A DNA stretch of 19,158 bases, taken from the NCBI GenBank assembly GCA_021794255.1, contig JAJYRF010000072.1, positions 1-19,158 on the forward strand, given 5' to 3'. Made by a program: the position numbers and the translations under genes. The notes under the pieces were generated by a model. That model was given only the letters and a program-made list of their open reading frames with translations. It was not told where the DNA came from and made no database searches. The stretch is from a bacterium (GTDB lineage: Bacteria > SZUA-79 > Acidulodesulfobacterales > Acidulodesulfobacteraceae). Positions 14,959-19,158 of the stretch are shown here, piece by piece (position 1 is the stretch's first letter; each line of letters begins with the position of its first letter).

Positions 14959-15423
14959 CTAAATTATTATCGTGTTTAATGTTATTTCATTAAAGTTATT
15001 ATTCCAGTAGATTTCTACTTCTGCATTTACCATATTGTTGGTATTAGGAGTTAAATAAATATTTACGATATAGTTATCGTTAACCCCGTTAATCGGGTTT
15101 GGCATTGCGCAAAGCGGAGCGCTTGTATTAAATGAATTGTTATTGGCTGCTGAAGTTACAGTGTAACTTATAGGAGTATTATTTTTTAAATTACTAGGGT
15201 AATTAGTTATCAATGTTTGCGCTCCTATGCAGCTAAGCTGTGCAATCTGCATTACCCCGATATTTGTTGCCTGATTTGTTCTTGCAGCCAGAGCGTTGCT
15301 ATTGATAAAATTTATAGATAACGCCATAATACCAAAAAAAACAAATGTTAATATCAGCATAGATATCAGGACTTCTATGAGTGATGCTCCTTTATTATTA
15401 TTTAGACTTAATAGGCTGTTCAT
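14959..15423 (-). CDS. pilV: PilV-like minor pilin, first gene of the pil operon
   Basis: A 154-residue prepilin. The leader MNSLLSLNNNKG (12 residues) is followed by ASLIEVLISMLILTFVFFGI, with Glu at +5, the hallmark of PilV/PilE-type class III substrates cut by the prepilin peptidase PilD. The sequence NSNALAARTNQATNIGVMQI after the helix is typical of PilV. Two cysteines (in LSCIGAQ and APLCAMP) could form a disulfide in the head. It is the first gene of the minus-strand cluster, opposite a 330-base AT-rich region, and is preceded by a candidate extended -10 promoter. No fimT/pilE-type pilin gene precedes it in the window, so a complete priming set would need GspH/FimT and the major pilin from elsewhere. 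Confidence 0.87.
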   Translation of the reverse strand: MNSLLSLNNNKGASLIEVLISMLILTFVFFGIMALSINFINSNALAARTNQATNIGVMQIAQLSCIGAQTLITNYPSNLKNNTPISYTVTSAANNNSFNTSAPLCAMPNPINGVNDNYIVNIYLTPNTNNMVNAEVEIYWNNNFNEITLNTIII

Positions 15424-15453
15424 AATTTATTTATTTTATTAAGTATAATTTTA

Positions 15454-15462
15454 ATTATAACA
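15454..15462 (-). promoter_or_regulatory. Candidate extended -10 promoter of the pil operon
   Basis: On the minus strand TGTTATAAT fits TGnTATAAT exactly and ends 30 bases before the pilV ATG, a sensible leader length. No -35 box is evident. Chance matches are expected in such AT-rich DNA, so the call rests mainly on position in front of the first gene of the operon. Confidence 0.35.
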
Positions 15463-15640
15463 ATAATATAAACTTAATAATTTATATTATATTTGTAAAT
15501 ATTAATTTATATTATATCTTAATATATGTTAATTAACAATAATTAAAATTATCTAAAATTATTGCTATTTTTATTGATATTTTATAGATTATTAGTTCAT
15601 ATTAAGTTTTATTTTGCCTTCATTTACTTTACTTAATTTT

Positions 15641-15666
15641 GTAGTTGCTTTTTGTAGTTGCTTTTT
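15641..15666 (+). repeat. 13-bp tandem duplication
   Basis: GTAGTTGCTTTTT occurs twice in direct tandem (15641-15653, 15654-15666). It contains most of the G and C bases in this part of the intergenic region and lies about 90 bases before the lipoprotein gene. The function is unknown; a repeated regulator half-site is possible. Confidence 0.6.
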
Positions 15667-15753
15667 TAAATTTTATTATATATCATAAAAATAAAATAGA
15701 CAAAATATCAAAATAATTATTTTAAAAATAATTTAATAATAAAAATAAAATAA

Positions 15754-16011
15754 ATGAATATAAAAAATTTTAACAAAAAAATGAATAAACTTACCATTTT
15801 ATTTTTTATAGGATGCGCCATATTGGTATTGTCGGGATGCGCTGGAACTAATAGACAATTAGAGAAAGACCATATAATGAACAATGGCTGTTTTATAACG
15901 TGCAGGAACAATATTAAAAAAATTGAAAGTCCGACATTTTCTAACCATAATAAAATCACTGCAAATAAAAAAATAAATTCATATTCAGACGCTGATCAAT
16001 TGGACGGATAG
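15754..16011 (+). CDS. Small predicted lipoprotein, unknown function
   Basis: An 85-residue protein with a type II signal: positively charged start, hydrophobic core LTILFFIGCAILV and lipobox LSGC with the acylated cysteine at residue 29. Starting instead at the second ATG (15781) gives a more usual 19-residue signal with the lipid cysteine at position 20. The mature part is only 57 residues, with two further cysteines (GCFITCRNN) and a hydrophilic, Asn/Lys-rich tail without recognisable domain. Neither start has a Shine-Dalgarno site. It may be an envelope lipoprotein, or the start of a longer decayed gene; nothing downstream continues it. It stands alone between the pil operon and the tRNA gene. 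Confidence 0.6.
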   Translation: MNIKNFNKKMNKLTILFFIGCAILVLSGCAGTNRQLEKDHIMNNGCFITCRNNIKKIESPTFSNHNKITANKKINSYSDADQLDG

Positions 16012-16043
16012 TTTTTGTAAATGAAAAATAAATAAGTATTCTA

Positions 16044-16094
16044 TATATATTATATTATTATATATATTATATTATTAAATATATTATATTATTA
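16044..16094 (+). repeat. Three tandem 17-bp A/T-only repeats
   Basis: The 17-base unit TATATATTATATTATTA is present exactly at 16044-16060 and 16061-16077, and with one change (first base T to A) at 16078-16094. It lies 42 bases upstream of the tRNA gene. It may be simple slippage in A/T-only DNA, but a curved or easily melted upstream element is possible. Confidence 0.75.
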
Positions 16095-16136
16095 TTATTA
16101 ATTTTTTTTAAAATAAATAAATTAAAATAAATAAAC

Positions 16137-16211
16137 GGCCCCATAGTCTAGCGGTCAGGACGTTGCCCTCTCAAGGCAGTAACACGGGTTCAAATCCCGT
16201 TGGGGCTACCA
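16137..16211 (+). tRNA. tRNA-Glu, anticodon CTC
   Basis: A full cloverleaf can be folded. The acceptor stem is GGCCCCA with TGGGGCT (one G-U pair at the end), T8-A9, D stem GTCT/GGAC, anticodon stem TTGCC/GGCAG with loop CTCTCAA, variable loop TAAC, T stem ACGGG/CCCGT with loop TTCAAAT, discriminator A and encoded CCA at 16209-16211. The loop places C-T-C at positions 34-36, so it reads GAG (Glu). The D-arm and T-arm agree with bacterial tRNA-Glu. Anticodon CTC is the second, less universal Glu isoacceptor, so a UUC-reading tRNA must exist elsewhere to read GAA. No clear terminator or integrated element follows it. Confidence 0.95.
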
Positions 16212-16307
16212 AACATTATTAATTATTGTGCAAAAGCTGTATTTATTCAATAAAATATTAAGATTTTATTTTTATTTTTTATTATATTAAATGCTTGTTC
16301 TATTATT

Positions 16308-17297
16308 ATGTTTGTAATATTATTCAATCTATATCGCAAGTTTAATATTATCACGTTAAAGCACCGTTCCGAACTACTAAGAATATTAATTATTTTACTA
16401 GCGATTCTTCTGATTTTTGCCTTTCTGTTCAGCCATTATGAAAAAATTTCATATTTTAAAGCTTTTTACTGGGCGGTAACCACTGCGTCAACCGTCGGAT
16501 ACGGCGATGTTACGCCTACTAATAATATCGGAAGGGTTATAGCAATGGGTCTCATGCTCGTCGGCATTGGAATGCTGGGAGTTTTTTTGGCTACCCTTTC
16601 TTCTATTATGTTTGAATTTAAACTCGGGAGGATTTTTGGGTCTATGGAAAGCCATTTTATTGAAAAGCATGTTGTTATTCTCGGCTATAGCAATTTAATT
16701 AAACAATCGTTAGATGAGATATTAGCCGAAAAAGATAATATAACGTTAATTGCCGATATTGATAAAAGTCCTTCAAACGACATTAATTTTGTGTTTATTA
16801 AAGGCGATATTACAGAGAATAAAAATATTGAAAAAGCTAAAATAGATAAAGCTAAACTTTGCATAATTTCAGACGATGACGACTCCAAGACTTTAATATC
16901 CGCAATTACAGTAAGAACAAAATATAAAGATGTGTATATCATAGCTCTTGTCGTAAAAAAAGAAACAGCCAGAGCTTTGAAAGAAATCGGGGTCAATGAA
17001 GTATTTGCCACAGGCTCATTTTCAAGCAAATTGCTTGTTAAATCGGTAAAAATAAGAGGCGCGTCAAATTTTTTCAGCCAGCTTATGAATGAAGATTTTG
17101 AAGAAGGTTTGATTGAAAAAAATATTCCGTCAAGCGTTATTGGCAAATCATTCCATGATGCATTGTTTTTTATAAAAGAAACGACGGACGAACTTTTTGT
17201 AGGCGTTAAAAGGGACGGTAAAATGATAGTAAATCCTGACGGGAAAACTTTTATTATAGATAAAAACGATAAAATGATTCTTATAGGCAAAAAATAA
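16308..17297 (+). CDS. Two-TM potassium channel with RCK (TrkA-N/TrkA-C) domains
   Basis: A 329-residue inner-membrane protein. TM1 is about residues 23-41, the pore helix and selectivity filter follow with TVGYGD at 62-67, and TM2 is about 75-98. This is the MthK/Kch-type layout of a tetrameric K+ channel. A cytoplasmic RCK domain starts at KHVVILGYSNL (120-130) and a TrkA-C-like domain occupies about 250-329. In the Rossmann motif only the first glycine is kept (GYSNLI instead of GxGxxG), while an acidic residue follows the second strand (IADID), so nucleotide binding may be altered. Length is normal for the family. No Shine-Dalgarno site is visible. A CLC gene starts 103 bases downstream on the same strand, suggesting co-transcription of a K+ and a Cl- path. 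Confidence 0.92.
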   Translation: MFVILFNLYRKFNIITLKHRSELLRILIILLAILLIFAFLFSHYEKISYFKAFYWAVTTASTVGYGDVTPTNNIGRVIAMGLMLVGIGMLGVFLATLSSIMFEFKLGRIFGSMESHFIEKHVVILGYSNLIKQSLDEILAEKDNITLIADIDKSPSNDINFVFIKGDITENKNIEKAKIDKAKLCIISDDDDSKTLISAITVRTKYKDVYIIALVVKKETARALKEIGVNEVFATGSFSSKLLVKSVKIRGASNFFSQLMNEDFEEGLIEKNIPSSVIGKSFHDALFFIKETTDELFVGVKRDGKMIVNPDGKTFIIDKNDKMILIGKK

Positions 17298-17399
17298 TTT
17301 CGGCATAATAATTGAATATGGATATTTAAAATAATATTATTAGCATACATTTGCAATATTTGATTTGTATTTTGGTATTTCATATTTTATAAATATATT

Positions 17400-19158
17400 A
17401 TGCCCTTTAAAATAAAAAGCAGATTTAGAAAGAATTTAAAAAGAACTTTAGTTAATATAAAAAGATACTTGATAAAGTTTCAGGATAACCGATTCATGTA
17501 TTTTTCCCGATGGATTTTTTTCGGACTATCCATAGGCATTGTCGCCGGCGTGGGAGCAATTATTTTCAATGCTCTCATAAGATTATTCAGATTTATATTC
17601 CAAAATACTCTTGAAGGTTATTATTCCCCCCGCCCCGAATTAATGGGATATACTGGAGCCCCTTCACATGTTGTTCTTGTCCGCTGGCTATTTTTAATAA
17701 TTCCTGCAATAGGCGGTTTGTTTTCAGGAATTTTAGTTTACACTTTCGCTCCCGAAGCGGAAGGTCACGGAACCGATGCCGCTATTGATGCATTTCATAA
17801 TAAAGAAGGTTTCATAAGAGGCAGAGTGCCGATAATTAAAACATTAGCATCTGCAATTACTTTAGGTTCAGGAGGTTCAGGAGGCAGAGAAGGTCCTGTT
17901 GCGCAAATAGGCGCAGGTTTTGGTTCGGTGCTTGCTACATTTATAGGCCTTCCTGTTCCGGAACGAAGAACGATGCTTGTTGCAGGTATAGGCGCAGGTA
18001 TAGGGGCTATATTTAAATCTCCGCTAGCAGGAGCAATGTTCGGCGTTGAAGTTTTGTATTCAGATATGGACTTTGAAAGCGGTTCGCTAATGCTTGCAAT
18101 TGTTTCTTCTATAATTGCCTATTCTATTTATGCATATTTTTATGCGGGTTTTAAACCTGTCGTATTAGTTCCTATGTTTACTTATACTAAGCCTATTACG
18201 CTTATTTTTTATGCTATTATGGGTTTTGCTCTTGCATTGATAGGAAGTTTTTATGTCAGATTTTTTTACGGCGTACATAGTCTTTTTAAAAAAATAAAAA
18301 TTAAACCGCATTTTAAACCAATGATTGGAGGTCTTGCAGTAGGAGTTATAGCTTATTTTCTTCCGGAAATTATGGGGGTCGGTTACGGATGGCTGCAGCT
18401 TGCCGTTCTTGGAAAGCTGACTATAGCAATGTTAATTTTGATAGGTTTTTTTAAAATTATAGCAACTTCTTTTACCGTCAGTTCAGGCGGTTCGGCAGGC
18501 GTTTACGCACCGTCTCTTATAATAGGAGGAATGTTTGGCGGAGTATTCGGAGATATATTTCATATACTTTTGCCGCATATTATCCTGCAATCTGACATCG
18601 CACCGTTTGTTCTTATAGGCATGGGAGGGTTTTTCGCAGGCGTTGCGAAAACTCCTATTTCTTCACTTTTGATGGTTTCTGAGATGACGGGAAGCTACGG
18701 ACTTTTGCCGCCGTTAATGCTTGTTAATGCTATTACATTCATTATAAGCGGAAAAAGAAGCATATATTCTAAACAGAAAAAAAACAGAATTGATTCGCCT
18801 GCCCATTCCAAAGATTATTTGATAGAGCCTCTTAAAAAGTATTCAGTTAAAGATATAATGGAAGAAGAAAATTATGCAAAATCAATAAAACTGGAAGCTA
18901 CCCTATATGAGATGATTACTATTTTTTTTAATTCAAGTTTTACTATACATCCTGTTGTTGCGATAGACGGAAAAATTATAGGGTTCGTAAAATATGATAC
19001 TATAAAAAATATGATGATGAACACTCCAGACGATAGCAGATTAGCTAAAGATATAATGGAAACTAAAAAAATACCTAAAATAAAAATAACGGAAACTCTA
19101 GATATTGTCGTGCATAATTTTTTTAGGAAAAAAACAGACGAACTTTTTGTTATAGAGG
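17400..19158 (+). CDS. CLC-type chloride channel/transporter with C-terminal CBS domains (truncated by window end)
   Basis: An open frame from ATG 17400 to the window edge (586 complete codons, no stop). The membrane part carries the CLC signatures: GHGTD at 122-126 (the GSGIP/GHGVP site), GREGP at 162-166 with the gating glutamate E164, and GVYAP at 367-371 (the GxFxP motif). Helices begin after a basic N-terminus (about 40 residues). From about residue 481 a cytoplasmic CBS pair starts (YSVKDIM, then HPVVAIDGKIIGFV and AKDIMETKKIPKI), incomplete at the edge. The position of the internal proton glutamate of E. coli ClcA (E203) is valine here (V218 in FGVEVLY), as in channel-type CLCs, so a passive channel is possible; some antiporters also lack that Glu. 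No Shine-Dalgarno site is visible. It follows the K+ channel gene by 103 bases. Confidence 0.92.
   Translation, partial: MPFKIKSRFRKNLKRTLVNIKRYLIKFQDNRFMYFSRWIFFGLSIGIVAGVGAIIFNALIRLFRFIFQNTLEGYYSPRPELMGYTGAPSHVVLVRWLFLIIPAIGGLFSGILVYTFAPEAEGHGTDAAIDAFHNKEGFIRGRVPIIKTLASAITLGSGGSGGREGPVAQIGAGFGSVLATFIGLPVPERRTMLVAGIGAGIGAIFKSPLAGAMFGVEVLYSDMDFESGSLMLAIVSSIIAYSIYAYFYAGFKPVVLVPMFTYTKPITLIFYAIMGFALALIGSFYVRFFYGVHSLFKKIKIKPHFKPMIGGLAVGVIAYFLPEIMGVGYGWLQLAVLGKLTIAMLILIGFFKIIATSFTVSSGGSAGVYAPSLIIGGMFGGVFGDIFHILLPHIILQSDIAPFVLIGMGGFFAGVAKTPISSLLMVSEMTGSYGLLPPLMLVNAITFIISGKRSIYSKQKKNRIDSPAHSKDYLIEPLKKYSVKDIMEEENYAKSIKLEATLYEMITIFFNSSFTIHPVVAIDGKIIGFVKYDTIKNMMMNTPDDSRLAKDIMETKKIPKIKITETLDIVVHNFFRKKTDELFVIE

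Larger units (their letters stand above)
15424..15753. other. AT-rich divergent intergenic region
   Basis: A 330-base stretch between pilV (leftward) and the lipoprotein gene (rightward). It is almost wholly A and T and holds no convincing gene. It contains a candidate pilV promoter at 15454-15462 and a 13-bp tandem duplication, GTAGTTGCTTTTT, at 15641-15653 and 15654-15666. Both promoters for the divergent genes should lie here. I see no further clear operator. Confidence 0.6.

Noticed and set aside
16137..16300. tRNA-Glu as an attachment site for an integrated element
   Set aside because: No integrase gene, and no duplicated tRNA 3' end is seen within the window.
17190..17205. Shared TDELFV peptide in the K+ channel and at the CLC window edge as a common domain
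   Set aside because: Six residues only, in unrelated folds (TrkA-C and CBS); most likely chance.
16685..17383. Long minus-strand open frame of 232 codons opposite the K+ channel
   Set aside because: It is an antisense shadow of the K+ channel: the plus strand encodes clear channel and RCK motifs, and the reverse translation has no family pattern.

Overview
The window is chromosomal DNA of a very AT-rich Gram-negative bacterium. Prepilins with class III leaders, a PilY1 homologue and an outer-membrane-type lipoprotein signal point to a diderm with type IVa pili. A deltaproteobacterium-like, possibly acidophilic lineage (for example Sva0485 / Acidulodesulfobacterales) would fit the low GC, soluble formate dehydrogenase, pili and ion-transport genes. 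That placement is a guess, because no marker gene in the window fixes taxonomy. Most genes lack a clear Shine-Dalgarno sequence; pilY1 and the small secreted gene beside it are the exceptions.

Layout, left to right. (1) A nucleotide-sugar epimerase (71-1003, +). (2) The wreck of an MFS transporter (1065-1523, +) with an internal deletion and two homopolymer frameshifts. (3) A NhaP-type Na+/H+ antiporter (1586-3019, +). (4) Two genes for a cytoplasmic NAD-linked molybdenum formate dehydrogenase: a diaphorase subunit (3148-5052, +) and a catalytic subunit (5183-8605, +). (5) A minus-strand type IV pilus minor-pilin/tip-adhesin operon read from right to left: pilV (15423-14959), pilW (14888-13821), pilX (13672-13106), pilY1 (13005-9193), then a small secreted protein (9048-8632). 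(6) A 330-base AT-rich divergent region, a short lipoprotein (15754-16011, +), an exact 17-bp tandem repeat and a tRNA-Glu(CTC) (16137-16211, +). (7) A two-TM potassium channel with RCK domains (16308-17297, +), followed by a CLC-type chloride channel or transporter with CBS domains that runs off the right edge (17400-end, +).

How they work together. The formate dehydrogenase would oxidise formate at a Mo-bis-PGD centre with a Cys ligand. Electrons would pass along a NuoG-like Fe-S chain to the FMN/NADH module of the second protein. The antiporter, K+ channel and CLC protein are all ion-homeostasis functions and could jointly manage pH and membrane potential. The pil genes encode minor pilins that prime the pilus and a PilY1 tip protein with a complete MIDAS site.

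Most unusual points. The formate dehydrogenase is rearranged: an FdsD-like domain is fused to the C-terminus of the catalytic subunit, and a NuoE-type helical domain without its [2Fe-2S] thioredoxin domain is fused to the N-terminus of the diaphorase subunit. Long Asn/Asp/Lys low-complexity inserts sit in loops of three adjacent proteins (antiporter and both FDH subunits). PilX ends in a short repeat where a one-base slip would change the C-terminus. The pilY1 stop codon lies inside a long hairpin. No CRISPR array, insertion sequence, prophage or clear novel multi-gene system is visible.
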